DNA of 63,180 nucleotides, taken from positions 7,404 through 70,583 of the forward strand of contig JAPLLY010000043.1 of NCBI GenBank assembly GCA_026387315.1. Reading direction: 5' to 3'. Below, one piece after another: positions 7,063-17,455 of the stretch. The translations under genes were made by a program, and so were the position numbers. The DNA comes from Candidatus Omnitrophota bacterium (lineage in GTDB: Bacteria > Omnitrophota > Gorgyraeia > Gygaellales > Profunditerraquicolaceae). The notes beneath the pieces were generated by a model. It saw only the letters and a list, made by a program, of their open reading frames with translations, was not told where the DNA came from and searched no databases. The number at the start of each line of letters is the position of its first letter. Within the stretch, counting starts at the first letter, position 1.

Positions 7063-8271
7063 GTGTTTAATTCTATCCCAGAAATTTTAGAAGATTTAAA
7101 AGCCGGGTTAATGGTCATTGTCGTTGACGATGAAGATCGTGAGAACGAGGGTGATTTAGTGATGGCTGCCTCAAGCGTTAAATCCGCGGACATTAACTTT
7201 ATGGCTAAATTTGGCCGGGGCCTGATTTGTGCTCCCATGGAGGAGGAGAGGTTGCGTTTCTTGGAGCTTGATCTCATGCTTAAGAATACTTTGCAAGCTG
7301 GCAATGAGGATCCTTTTAAGACCGCCTGGATGATTTCTGTTGATGCCGCTAAAGGGGTGAGTACGGGTATCTCTGCGGGCGATCGGGCCAGAACAATTGA
7401 GGCTTTAATTAACGCGCAAACCAAGCCGGAAGACCTGGTGCGCCCCGGGCACATTTTTCCTTTGCGCTGCCGCCGCGGCGGAGTCTTGGTTAGGGCAGGG
7501 CATACTGAAGCCAGCCTGGATTTAATGCGGCTGGCCGGGCTTTATCCGGCAGGAGTAATTTGTGAGATTATGAATGATGACGGCAGTATGGCCCGTATGA
7601 GGCAACTTTTGGAGTTTGCGCGTAAGCATGCTTTAAAGATTTGTACGATCGCCAGCCTTATTGAATATCGCCGCAGGAGCGAGAAGCTGGTAGAGACAAT
7701 TGTGCAGACCAAATTGCCCACAAAATTTGGCGAGTTTAAATTAATTGTTTATCGCGATCAGACCAATGATCAGACGCACATTGTTTTGTGTATGGGAAGT
7801 TGGTCAGATGAATCGATATTGGTACGTGTACATTCAGAATGTTTAACCGGGGATGTTTTTGGTTCATTGCGCTGTGACTGCGGAAGGCAATTAGAGAAGG
7901 CGATGCAGATTATCGCTTTGGAGAAAAAAGGCGTGATCCTTTATATGCATCAAGAAGGACGCGGCATCGGATTAATTGATAAGCTGCGCGCGTATAACCT
8001 TCAGGATAATGGGATGGATACGGTAGAGGCCAATGAGGCATTGGGGCATAAGGCGGATTTACGCGATTACGGCATTGGCGCCCAGATTCTTGTGGATTTA
8101 GGGATTAAACAGATCAGGCTGTTAACTAATAATCCGCGCAAGATTGTCGGCCTGGAAGGTTATGGTTTAAAGGTTTCGCAGCGGGTACCTCTAGAGATTG
8201 AGCCAAACGCTCAAAATTATAAATATCTTAAAACAAAAAAAGAAAAGTTGGGGCATCAGTTAGAGTTATAG
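7063..8271 (+). CDS. ribBA: Bifunctional DHBP synthase / GTP cyclohydrolase II
   Basis: A 402-residue fusion making both precursors of riboflavin. The N-terminal RibB half shows VDDEDRENEGDLVMAAS near residue 22 and RPGHIFPLR then HTEASLDLMRLAGL near 127-158. The C-terminal RibA half (from about 205) carries the zinc cysteines in HSECLTGDVFGSLRCDCGR and the catalytic HQEGRGIGL stretch. The GTG start lies 15 bp after the riboswitch terminator. It is the first gene under FMN riboswitch control; the 287-bp gap before ribH is occupied by a C/G-rich repeat, so the later genes may have their own promoter. Confidence 0.96.
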   Translation: MFNSIPEILEDLKAGLMVIVVDDEDRENEGDLVMAASSVKSADINFMAKFGRGLICAPMEEERLRFLELDLMLKNTLQAGNEDPFKTAWMISVDAAKGVSTGISAGDRARTIEALINAQTKPEDLVRPGHIFPLRCRRGGVLVRAGHTEASLDLMRLAGLYPAGVICEIMNDDGSMARMRQLLEFARKHALKICTIASLIEYRRRSEKLVETIVQTKLPTKFGEFKLIVYRDQTNDQTHIVLCMGSWSDESILVRVHSECLTGDVFGSLRCDCGRQLEKAMQIIALEKKGVILYMHQEGRGIGLIDKLRAYNLQDNGMDTVEANEALGHKADLRDYGIGAQILVDLGIKQIRLLTNNPRKIVGLEGYGLKVSQRVPLEIEPNAQNYKYLKTKKEKLGHQLEL

Positions 8272-8344
8272 ATAATTGATACTGTCAAAAGTTTTATGAA
8301 GAATAAGCATAACACGGAATAAGTATATGAAAGATTTTAGATAA

Positions 8345-8442
8345 ATCCCCCTCCCCTGGTGGGAGGGGCTAGGGGTGGGGGAGATTGCCGGGCATTTGAA
8401 ATCCCCCCCCCCTCCCTAACCCTCCCCACAAGGGGGAGGGAA
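8345..8442. repeat. G/C-tract inverted repeat between ribBA and ribH
   Basis: A C-rich then G-rich segment (TCCCCCTCCCCTGGTGGGAG onward to GGTGGGGGA) is followed 20 bp later by a related reverse arm (CCTCCCTAACCCTCCCCACA, AGGGGGAGGGA). The arms are imperfect inverted copies and each can fold on itself. Similar CCCTAACCCTCCC intergenic repeats are widespread in bacteria. The rest of the 8272-8558 gap has TTGACA at 8502-8507 but only a weak -10 at usual spacing, so a ribH promoter is possible but unproven. Confidence 0.8.
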
Positions 8443-8558
8443 TCCGTTTTTTCGAAACTATCTGGTAACCAAGAAGATAACGAAATTAAGAATAGAAATT
8501 TTTGACAGGATGAGACAATTAAAGGAGAATTATTGGACTGTTAACATAGGAGGCAATT

Positions 8559-9026
8559 ATGGTAAAAGTGATTGAAGGTAAGTTGTTAGCCAAGGGGATG
8601 AGTTTTGGCTTAGTGGCTTCGCGGTTTAATGATTTTATGACTAAGGAGCTGGTCAGCGGATGTATTGATACTTTGGTCAGGCACGGCGCGGAAGATAAAG
8701 ATATTACCGTAGTTTGGGTTCCCGGGGCATTTGAGATTCCCTTGGTTGCCCAGAAAATGGCTAAAGCTAAATCATTTGATGCTTTAATTTGTTTAGGTAC
8801 GATTATCCGGGGGGCAACTCCGCATTTTGATTATATTGCTGCCGAAGTAGCTAAGGGGGTAGCTAAGGTTTCTTTGGATAGCGGCCTACCGGTTATCTTT
8901 GGTGTAATTACCGCGGATAGTATAGAGCAGGCGGTAGAACGCGCGGGTTCTAAGGATGGCAATAAAGGTAAAGATGCGGCTCTTTCGGCTATTGAGATGG
9001 TTAGCTTAACGGGACAGTTGAAATAA
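8559..9026 (+). CDS. ribH: 6,7-dimethyl-8-ribityllumazine synthase
   Basis: A 155-residue lumazine synthase subunit, normal length for the icosahedral or pentameric enzyme that condenses DHBP with the ribityl pyrimidine. Visible family segments are [51 protein letters not shown] and [20 protein letters not shown], the last carrying the substrate-contact region. An AGGAGG box sits 7 bp before the ATG. nusB follows 2 bp after the stop. Confidence 0.97.
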   Translation: MVKVIEGKLLAKGMSFGLVASRFNDFMTKELVSGCIDTLVRHGAEDKDITVVWVPGAFEIPLVAQKMAKAKSFDALICLGTIIRGATPHFDYIAAEVAKGVAKVSLDSGLPVIFGVITADSIEQAVERAGSKDGNKGKDAALSAIEMVSLTGQLK

Positions 9027-9028
9027 TC

Positions 9029-9445
9029 ATGCGTAAAAGAACTAAAGCGCGTGAATATGTATTACAGATGCTCTATCAAGTCGATATTACCCAGGGTAAT
9101 TGGCAGGAAGTTTTAGAAAATTTCTGCGCCAGCGGTGATCGGCTTGATATGTCTGGCGAGCTTAAAGATTTCTCCGCCGCGCTGTTGGGGGGCGTAGTTG
9201 GCCATCTGCAGGAGATTGATAAGAAAATTAGCAAATATGCCGCGAATTGGCAGCTTGAGCGCATGGCATTTGTGGATCGTAATATTATGCGCCTGGGCTG
9301 TTTTGAGCTTTTGTTTCGCGCGGATATTCCACCTAAAGTCGCGATTAATGAAGCAGTGGAGCTAGCCAAGAAATATTCCGGCCTGGAGTCTGGTAAGTTT
9401 GTTAATGCCATACTGGATCAAATAAAAATTGAGAAAGAAAAATGA
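9029..9445 (+). CDS. nusB: Transcription antitermination factor NusB
   Basis: A 138-residue all-helical protein that with NusE/S10 binds boxA RNA to support rRNA antitermination. The start RKRTKAREYVLQMLYQVDI and the C-terminal VAINEAVELAKKYSGLESGKFVNAILD are standard NusB. ribH-nusB pairing is common across bacteria. Its stop overlaps the next ATG as ATGA, an intact coupled junction of the kind split elsewhere by family B elements. Confidence 0.96.
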   Translation: MRKRTKAREYVLQMLYQVDITQGNWQEVLENFCASGDRLDMSGELKDFSAALLGGVVGHLQEIDKKISKYAANWQLERMAFVDRNIMRLGCFELLFRADIPPKVAINEAVELAKKYSGLESGKFVNAILDQIKIEKEK

Positions 9446-10257
9446 AATATGCTGATTTGCATGTGCATACTTCTTGCAGTGACGGCACCTATACACCCGC
9501 GCAATTGGTCAGGGAAGGAATTGCCCGGGGGATTTCCGCGCTGGCTATCGTTGATCATGATACGACCGAGGCGATTGCTGAAGCATTAGCCGAAGCAGAA
9601 GGCACGGATTTAGAGATAATTCCGGGCATTGAATTAACTGCCCAGCATGAGAATCAGGAGATACATATACTGGGGTATTTCCTGGATTACCGGAATAAAG
9701 AGCTGTTGGAAAAATTGAAACTAGTTCAGCTTAACCGCGTTGAACGGGTGTATAAAATTATTGAGAATTTAGAGGGGTTGGGATTAAGGCTTAATCCAGC
9801 CACTGTTTTTAGTATTTCCGCCAAGGCCACGGTGGGCCGAATGCATATTGCTAGGGCATTAGTTCAGGATGGCTTGGCGGGTTCTATTGCTGAGGCATTT
9901 CGTAAATATATCGGGGATAAATCTCCGGCTTATGTTTTGGGGTTTGGGCTTTCCGTGCCAGAGGCAATAAAATTAATTCAGGCTGCAGGCGGTGTAGCGG
10001 TTTTAGCGCATCCGTATATGCTGCGTAATGACGCAATGATTGCTGAATTCGTAAGTTATGGGCTAGAGGGCCTAGAGGTGCATTATCCGGAACATTCTCA
10101 AGCCATGGTTAATTTTTATTTAGATTTAGCTAAAAAGCTTAATCTTTTGGTTACCGGAGGTACGGATTTTCATGGCAGCGTGAAACCCCAGATAAAATTA
10201 GGTATGATTAAAATACCGTTAGAGTTAGTAGAAAAACTAAGGCTGGCTAAAAAATGA
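9442..10257 (+). CDS. PHP-domain phosphoesterase (YciV/RNase AM-like)
   Basis: A 271-residue PHP-domain protein. Metal-binding motifs are ADLHVHTSCSDGTY at residue 4, IVDHDTT near 36, PGIELTA near 64, VLAHPYM near 195 and TGGTDFHG near 241. Related proteins hydrolyse 3',5'-nucleoside bisphosphates or trim RNA 5' ends. It lies between nusB and ribD with ATGA overlaps on both sides, so it is translated with the riboflavin genes, but nothing in its sequence links it directly to flavin chemistry. The fold is sure, the exact substrate is not. Confidence 0.88.
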   Translation: MKYADLHVHTSCSDGTYTPAQLVREGIARGISALAIVDHDTTEAIAEALAEAEGTDLEIIPGIELTAQHENQEIHILGYFLDYRNKELLEKLKLVQLNRVERVYKIIENLEGLGLRLNPATVFSISAKATVGRMHIARALVQDGLAGSIAEAFRKYIGDKSPAYVLGFGLSVPEAIKLIQAAGGVAVLAHPYMLRNDAMIAEFVSYGLEGLEVHYPEHSQAMVNFYLDLAKKLNLLVTGGTDFHGSVKPQIKLGMIKIPLELVEKLRLAKK

Positions 10258-11348
10258 TTAAACCGCTTGATGAATATTATATGGGGTTAGCTTTAAAATT
10301 AGCGCTTAAAGCTAAAGGTAAAACAGCTCCTAATCCTTTAGTAGGCGCGTTAGTGGTAAAAGCGGGTAAAATTATCGGCCGCGGTTTTCATGCCAAAGCC
10401 GGGTTTGCGCACGCGGAGATTATGGCTTTAGATGAAGCGGCCAAATTGGCAAAAGGAGCGACTTTGTATGTTACTCTTGAGCCCTGCGCGCATACGGGCC
10501 GCACTCCACCCTGTATTAATCGTATAATCGGAAGTGGTATAAAAGAAGTGGTGGTAGGGATGATTGATCCTAATCCTTTAAATAACGGCAAAGGCGTTAC
10601 CCTGCTTAAGCAGAGTAATATTAAAGTAAGGGTGGGAGTTCTCCAAGAGCGGTTAAAAGAAATTAATGAAAGTTTTATAAAATATATTACTACCAGAATT
10701 CCTTTTATTACGGTCAAAGTCGCGGAATCCCTGGATGGACGGATTGCTACCCGCACCGGTGATTCCAAGTGGATTACTTCGGATAAGTCACGGGCCTTTG
10801 CCCATAGAATGCGCAAGGATTATGACGCGATTATGGTGGGGGTAAATACCGTGTTACGCGATAATCCCAGCCTGAACGCCTGGTTTTCTGGAAAAAAATT
10901 AATTAAGATAATTGTGGATAGTAATTTGAGTATATCGGAAAATTCTAATATTTTTGCCAAAGATAGCCAGGTAATTATTATTACTTTACCCAGCCGGCCT
11001 GGCCAGGAAACACAGAATCGCAAAAGTTTGGCCGCCAAAGCCAAAATCCTTGAGGTTAAGGAAAAAGCCGGCCAGATTAATTTACGTGATGCCTTAAAGA
11101 AGTTGGCAGGATTAAAAATAAGTAATATTATTGTGGAAGGCGGAGGTACTTTGATCGGTTCTCTTTTTGATGAAAGGTTGGTGGATAAGATTTTGTTTTT
11201 TATCAGCCCTAAAATTATTGGAGGTAAAGACGCTGTTTCTTCGGTGATGGGTAATGGGGTTAAGCGCATAGATCAGGCGATTAAATTATATGATTTAAAA
11301 ATCCGGCGTTTTGGCGAGGAACTATTGGTCCAGGCGAGAGTAAAATAG
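10254..11348 (+). CDS. ribD: Bifunctional riboflavin deaminase-reductase
   Basis: A 364-residue fusion. The N-terminal deaminase has the zinc signature HAEIMAL near residue 53 and PCAHTGRTPPC near 80. The C-terminal reductase domain begins near residue 148 (PFITVKVAESLDGRIATRTG) and ends with the SNIIVEGGGTLIGS phosphate-binding segment. Together they convert the GTP cyclohydrolase II product to the ribityl pyrimidine used by RibH. Start overlaps the PHP gene stop by ATGA; ribE starts directly after its stop. Confidence 0.97.
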   Translation: MIKPLDEYYMGLALKLALKAKGKTAPNPLVGALVVKAGKIIGRGFHAKAGFAHAEIMALDEAAKLAKGATLYVTLEPCAHTGRTPPCINRIIGSGIKEVVVGMIDPNPLNNGKGVTLLKQSNIKVRVGVLQERLKEINESFIKYITTRIPFITVKVAESLDGRIATRTGDSKWITSDKSRAFAHRMRKDYDAIMVGVNTVLRDNPSLNAWFSGKKLIKIIVDSNLSISENSNIFAKDSQVIIITLPSRPGQETQNRKSLAAKAKILEVKEKAGQINLRDALKKLAGLKISNIIVEGGGTLIGSLFDERLVDKILFFISPKIIGGKDAVSSVMGNGVKRIDQAIKLYDLKIRRFGEELLVQARVK

Positions 11349-11918
11349 ATGTTTACGGGTATTATTGAAGAATTAGGCCGGGTAAAAAGAATAACGCCTA
11401 GAGCAGGGGTTATTCTTCTAGAGATTAGCGCGAAAGAGACATTGCTTGATACTAAAATTGGCGATAGTATCGCGGTTAACGGCGCCTGCCTTACGGTAGT
11501 TTCTATAGGAAACAATTCTGTAAGTTTTGAAGTTATTGATACTACCCGCAAAAATACTAACCTGGGATTATTAAAAATCGGACAAGCAGTCAATCTTGAG
11601 CGCAGCCTGAAAGTAGGAGATAGGGTCAGCGGGCATTTTGTTTCCGGGCACATTGATTGCTTGGGCTTGGTACGCAGAAAAACCTTGCGTAACGGGAGTG
11701 TTGAATTTGAGATTGCTGTTCCGCCGGCTTTTATGCGTTATTGCCTGCCTAAGGGGTCAGTATCTTTGGATGGAATAAGTTTGACTTTAGCGGTGATACG
11801 CTCTAATATTTTTACGGTTTGTATCATTCCGCATACTCTTAAGAATACTACCTTAAGTTTTAAAGGCCCTTCTGATAAATTAAACGTGGAATTCGATATC
11901 TTCGCTAAAAAGCAATAA
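11349..11918 (+). CDS. ribE: Riboflavin synthase alpha subunit
   Basis: A 189-residue protein made of two lumazine-binding barrels (MFTGIIEELGRVKRI at the start; GHFVSGHIDCLGLV at about residue 97 starting the second), which dismutates two lumazines to riboflavin. The C-terminal IIPHTLKNTTL segment is typical. The length is slightly under the usual 195-215. The stop codon TAA at 11916-11918 immediately precedes a compound family A repeat, so the end of the operon may be shaped or terminated by it. Confidence 0.96.
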   Translation: MFTGIIEELGRVKRITPRAGVILLEISAKETLLDTKIGDSIAVNGACLTVVSIGNNSVSFEVIDTTRKNTNLGLLKIGQAVNLERSLKVGDRVSGHFVSGHIDCLGLVRRKTLRNGSVEFEIAVPPAFMRYCLPKGSVSLDGISLTLAVIRSNIFTVCIIPHTLKNTTLSFKGPSDKLNVEFDIFAKKQ

Positions 11919-11919
11919 T

Positions 11920-12031
11920 GGGGACGGTTCTATTCTTTCCGAAAAACACGGAGACGGTTCTATTTTTATCCAACTTAACTCAAAAAAATAGAACCGTCCC
12001 TTAGATTCTAGAGAAAAACAGAACCATCCCC
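11920..12031. repeat. Compound family A palindrome after ribE
   Basis: Two left half-sites (GGGGACGGTTCTATT at 11920 and GAGACGGTTCTATTTTT at 11951) face two right half-sites (AAAATAGAACCGTCCC ending 12000 and AACAGAACCATCCCC ending 12031), giving nested hairpins. The same four-part plan, including the connecting TAGATTCTA, occurs after ribF and after ftsA, so this is one structured element rather than two chance copies. Confidence 0.88.
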
Positions 12032-12054
12032 GAATTTTCGATTTTCTTTTGCTA

Positions 12055-12083
12055 TTGCGCAGACTACGGATTTTTGGTATAAT
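12055..12083 (+). promoter_or_regulatory. Promoter of tRNA-Pro
   Basis: TTGCGC at 12055-12060 and TATAAT at 12078-12083 are 17 bp apart, giving a start near 12090, 14 bp before the tRNA. Confidence 0.7.
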
Positions 12084-12103
12084 TTTTAATATTTCTGTTG
12101 CAT

Positions 12104-12182
12104 CGGGGAGTAGCTCAGTTTGGTTTAGAGCGCTTGCTTCGGGAGCAAGAGGTCGTGAGTTCAAGTCTCATCTCCCCGACCA
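12104..12182 (+). tRNA. tRNA-Pro (anticodon CGG)
   Basis: A full cloverleaf: acceptor CGGGGAG (12104-12110) pairs with CTCCCCG; the D arm is AGCTCAG...GAGC; the anticodon stem CTTGC/GCAAG (12133-12137, 12145-12149) encloses loop TTCGGGA with anticodon CGG at 12140-12142; the T arm contains GTTCAAGTC. The 3' CCA is encoded at 12180-12182. G at position 37 fits proline tRNAs. Confidence 0.96.
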
Positions 12183-12249
12183 TTAAAAGTTACTATGAAA
12201 AGAAAGTGGAAAAATAAGGTTGTTTAGGTTATTGAGAGTTTAATGAGAT

Positions 12250-12291
12250 AATATTCTGTGCTGAATGTATTGACATTTAGCACAGAATATT
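12250..12291. promoter_or_regulatory. Inverted-repeat operator of the toxin-antitoxin pair
   Basis: Arms of 19 bp (12250-12268 and 12273-12291, AATATTCTGTGCTGAATGT and its complement) differ at one position and are separated by 4 bp. The right arm covers the 3' half of the -35 box and most of the spacer, so a bound repressor would block RNA polymerase. Autorepression by the CopG-like antitoxin, alone or with toxin, is the likely use. Confidence 0.85.
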
Positions 12292-12298
12292 GTATACT
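12270..12298 (+). promoter_or_regulatory. Promoter of the toxin-antitoxin pair
   Basis: TTGACA (12270-12275), a 17-bp spacer and TATACT (12293-12298) form a near-consensus promoter. The expected start point, 6-7 bp after the -10 box, falls on the ATG at 12304, so the first gene is probably read from a leaderless mRNA. Confidence 0.85.
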
Positions 12299-12303
12299 TA
12301 TTT

Positions 12304-12579
12304 ATGGGGATTTACTGGGATTTTGCTAAAAATCAGAAATTAAAAACTGAACGGAATATCTCGTTTGAAGAGATTTTGGTTTGTATTGAAAATCAGCAAG
12401 TATTGGCTATTATTCAAAATCCCAGTAAAAAATACAAAAGTCAGAGAGTCTTTGTTGTGGATTTAAACAATTACGTTTATTATATCCCATTTGTTAAAGC
12501 AGGGGACGATTTATTTCTTAAAACTATTATTCCTAGCCGTAAGTTGACCAAGGAATATTTGAGACAGGGAGGTGATTAA
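12304..12579 (+). CDS. BrnT-like toxin of a type II TA system
   Basis: A 91-residue protein resembling the BrnT/RelE-type ribonuclease toxin fold: an N-terminal FDWAK-like start (IYWDFAKNQKLKTERNISFE), a helix FEEILVCIENQQVLAIIQN and a beta-rich C-terminal half (RVFVVDLNNYVYYIPFVK, TIIPSRKLTKEYLR). In the family such toxins cut mRNA in the cytoplasm. It precedes a CopG-like antitoxin, the BrnTA-like toxin-first order. There is no Shine-Dalgarno site because transcription probably starts at the ATG. Sequence similarity is by eye and limited, so the family name is moderate confidence; the TA context is stronger. Confidence 0.75.
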   Translation: MGIYWDFAKNQKLKTERNISFEEILVCIENQQVLAIIQNPSKKYKSQRVFVVDLNNYVYYIPFVKAGDDLFLKTIIPSRKLTKEYLRQGGD

Positions 12580-12580
12580 G

Positions 12581-12871
12581 ATGCGCCATTATCAAATTGA
12601 TAGAGAAGAACAAGGGTTATTGTCGTCTATTGAAAAAGGAGAGTGGAAACCAGTTAAAAATATGGCGGACGAGATTAGGGAATATGCTAAATATGCCAAA
12701 AATGCTTTGAAAAAAGATCAGAGGATTAGTATCCGTATGTCCAAACAGGATTTCGTTGGTATTCAAAGCAAAGCCGTAGATGAGGGTATTCCGTATCAAA
12801 CATTAATTACAAGCATAGTACATAAGTATGTGAATGGTAAATTAATATCGGATGCTCAGTTTGCTCGGTAG
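12581..12871 (+). CDS. CopG/BrnA-like antitoxin
   Basis: A 96-residue protein whose C-terminal half has the ribbon-helix-helix pattern of CopG-type antitoxins (RISIRMSKQDFVGIQSKAVD, then EGIPYQTLITSIVHKYVNG), used to bind the operator and to neutralise the toxin. The frame is open from GTG 12572, but the ATG at 12581 is preceded by a strong GGGAGGTGA site with ideal spacing and is preferred. The toxin stop TAA at 12577-12579 lies within that site, so the two are translationally coupled. Confidence 0.8.
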   Translation: MRHYQIDREEQGLLSSIEKGEWKPVKNMADEIREYAKYAKNALKKDQRISIRMSKQDFVGIQSKAVDEGIPYQTLITSIVHKYVNGKLISDAQFAR

Positions 12872-12974
12872 TGTTTTGGAATAAAAACCTGACTAAAAAA
12901 CGCTCTTGATAACCATCCGCAATTACTTATGTTAAGATATAATTCCTCATAAAGGATAGGCCGAGCGAAATATA

Positions 12975-13011
12975 AGGGGACGGTTCTCTTAAAATAAGAG
13001 AACCGTCCCCT
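12975..13011. repeat. Family A palindrome before acyP
   Basis: Perfect 17-bp arms (12975-12991 and 12995-13011), AGGGGACGGTTCTCTTA and complement. Lies between the antitoxin gene and acyP in otherwise unremarkable intergenic DNA. Confidence 0.9.
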
Positions 13012-13055
13012 AGGAATCCAATATCACTCGGTAGAATAAATTAAATTTAAGTTTC

Positions 13056-15825
<2,770 letters not shown>

Positions 15826-15845
<20 letters not shown>

Positions 15846-16434
15846 TGTCGGCTTGATGCAGGTTAATTGTTATATTCTTGCCTGCGTTGACGGCGGGTCA
15901 GCGATTATTATTGATCCCGGTGGCCAGTATCTTAAGATCAAGGGGGTTTTAGATAAGCATAGATTAAAGCCGGCTGTGGTGATTAATACGCATGGGCATT
16001 ATGACCATATTGGCAGCGATGATGAATTTGGTGTGCCGGTTTATGCGCATAAAAAGGACTTACCAATGCTTCTTGACGCCAGAAAAAATCTTTCCGCTAG
16101 TTTTTCATTGGCCTATAAAGTTAATTCTGAGATTAAAACTTTGGAGGACAAAGAAATTATCAAATTGGATTGTTTGGAATTGGAAGTGATCCATCTTCCC
16201 GGGCATACTCCGGGAGGTATCGGCCTTTTGATGAAAAAACCGCAAGCGGATATTATTTTTACTGGTGACACTTTATTTTATCAAGGGATAGGGCGTTCGG
16301 ATTTACCGGGGGGCAGCCAGCAGTTGTTGGAGGAGGCAATCAGAGAAAGATTGTTTGTCTTGCCAGCCAATACTAAGGTTTATCCGGGGCATGGCCCGTC
16401 AACCACAATAGGCCAGGAGAAGGTGCGAGGGTGA
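15826..16434 (+). CDS. Metallo-beta-lactamase-fold hydrolase, glyoxalase II-like
   Basis: A 202-residue MBL-fold enzyme. Metal ligands are in VINTHGHYDHIG (HxHxDH), LPGHTPGGIGLL, FTGDTLFYQGIGRSDLPGG and YPGHGPSTTIG. This pattern is that of short YcbL/GloB2-like hydrolases, which may cleave S-lactoylglutathione-type thioesters; the true substrate is unknown. The protein ends soon after TTIGQEK, where many relatives continue with a conserved xxNPF tail, so its C-terminus is clipped by a few residues. The stop TGA is the edge of a family B element. Confidence 0.88.
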
Positions 16435-16435
16435 A

Positions 16436-16508
16436 CCCCGCACCTTCTAATTATTCAATTATTAGATCCTTATGGTTTAATAAATTAAGCAAAAAAGAAG
16501 GTGCGGGG
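16436..16508. repeat. Family B palindromic element (B4), TGAA duplication
   Basis: 73 bp with ends CCCCGCACCTTCT / AGAAGGTGCGGGG, flanked by TGAA at 16432-16435 and 16509-16512. Removing it joins GGGTGA and AAGAAC, giving the MBL stop TGA overlapping a GTG start (GTGA) of xerD. Same length as the copy before pgsA. Confidence 0.93.
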
Positions 16509-17428
16509 TGAAAGAACTTATTGATTCATTCCTAGATTATCTTTCGGTTGAGCGCGCCTTGGCTAAAAATACCATTCTTGCGTACCGAGCGGATTTGAAT
16601 CTTTATTTGGATTTTATTGGCCAACGCGGAATCCTCACGCTTTCTAAAGCCGTTAAAAATGATATTGTTGAATTCATGCTTTTTCAAAAAGCTCAAGGGA
16701 TATCACCTGTGAGTATTTCGCGCCGGCTGGCCGCGATACGTATGTTTCATCGTTTTTTAGCCAGGGAAAGAGTTCTAAAAAGCGATCCGACTATTTTGAT
16801 TGATTCTCCGAAGCTGTGGAAAAAGATTCCGGATACCCTGTCTTTAAATGAAGTGGAGGCATTAATTAGCCAAGCTGATGCGCGGGATCAGCAGGGGGCC
16901 AGGGATAAGGCAATCTTAGAAACTCTTTATGCCACAGGAATGCGGGTATCGGAATTGACCAATCTTAAAACTAATAATGTTAGTTTAGATATTGGGTTTT
17001 TGCGCTGTATCGGAAAGGGCAATAAAGAGCGGATTATTCCATTAGGCAAGAAAGCTATTCATAGTATTAAGCGTTATTTAGAATTTAGCCGGCCGGATTA
17101 TTTAAACCCCGTTAGAAGTGGGACTTCTAACGGGGTAAAGCAAAAAACTTCAGAGTTCCTTTTTATCAGCCGTTCCGGGGCTAAATTATCCCGGCAATCC
17201 GTTTGGAAATTGATTAAGCGGTATGCTTTAGAGGCTAAAATTAAGAAATCGATAAAAGTGCATACTCTTAGGCATTCATTTGCCACGCATTTATTGGAAA
17301 GAGGCGCGGATCTGCGTTCAGTGCAGGAGATGCTGGGGCATTCCAATATCTCCACTACTCAGATTTATACGCATATTGATAAAGAACGGCTTAAAACAAT
17401 TCACAAGATGTTTCATCCGCGGCCATAA
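16508..17428 (+). CDS. xerD: Tyrosine recombinase XerD/XerC
   Basis: A 306-residue recombinase for chromosome dimer resolution. The N-terminal SAM-like core-binding domain covers about 1-100. The catalytic residues are visible: Arg in ATGMRVSEL, His and Arg in HTLRHSFATHLLERGADLR, His in LGHSNIS and the Tyr nucleophile in TTQIYTHID. A family C palindrome is inserted in frame at 17106-17136, adding about 12 residues (NPVRSGTSNGVK) to a loop between the catalytic Arg and the HxxR motif; the frame remains open, so the enzyme is probably active. The GTG start uses the last G of the family B element. FtsK, its partner, is encoded upstream. Confidence 0.94.
   Translation: MKELIDSFLDYLSVERALAKNTILAYRADLNLYLDFIGQRGILTLSKAVKNDIVEFMLFQKAQGISPVSISRRLAAIRMFHRFLARERVLKSDPTILIDSPKLWKKIPDTLSLNEVEALISQADARDQQGARDKAILETLYATGMRVSELTNLKTNNVSLDIGFLRCIGKGNKERIIPLGKKAIHSIKRYLEFSRPDYLNPVRSGTSNGVKQKTSEFLFISRSGAKLSRQSVWKLIKRYALEAKIKKSIKVHTLRHSFATHLLERGADLRSVQEMLGHSNISTTQIYTHIDKERLKTIHKMFHPRP
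17106..17136. repeat. Family C palindrome inside xerD
   Basis: Perfect 13-bp arms (17106-17118 and 17124-17136; ACCCCGTTAGAAG and complement) around a 5-base loop. It is read through in frame as NPVRSGTSNGV. A longer relative with the same outer arms lies inside mraY. Confidence 0.9.
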
Positions 17429-17455
17429 GGTTAGGCAGGTAGATATAGGTGAAAA

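Noticed and set aside
8502-8530. A promoter for ribH from TTGACA at 8502
   Set aside because: The -10 at normal spacing (GAGAAT) is poor, so it is noted only as possible and not listed as a feature.
11880-12164. A 94-codon - strand frame after ribE
   Set aside because: It covers the compound family A repeat and the tRNA-Pro gene, so it is not a protein gene.
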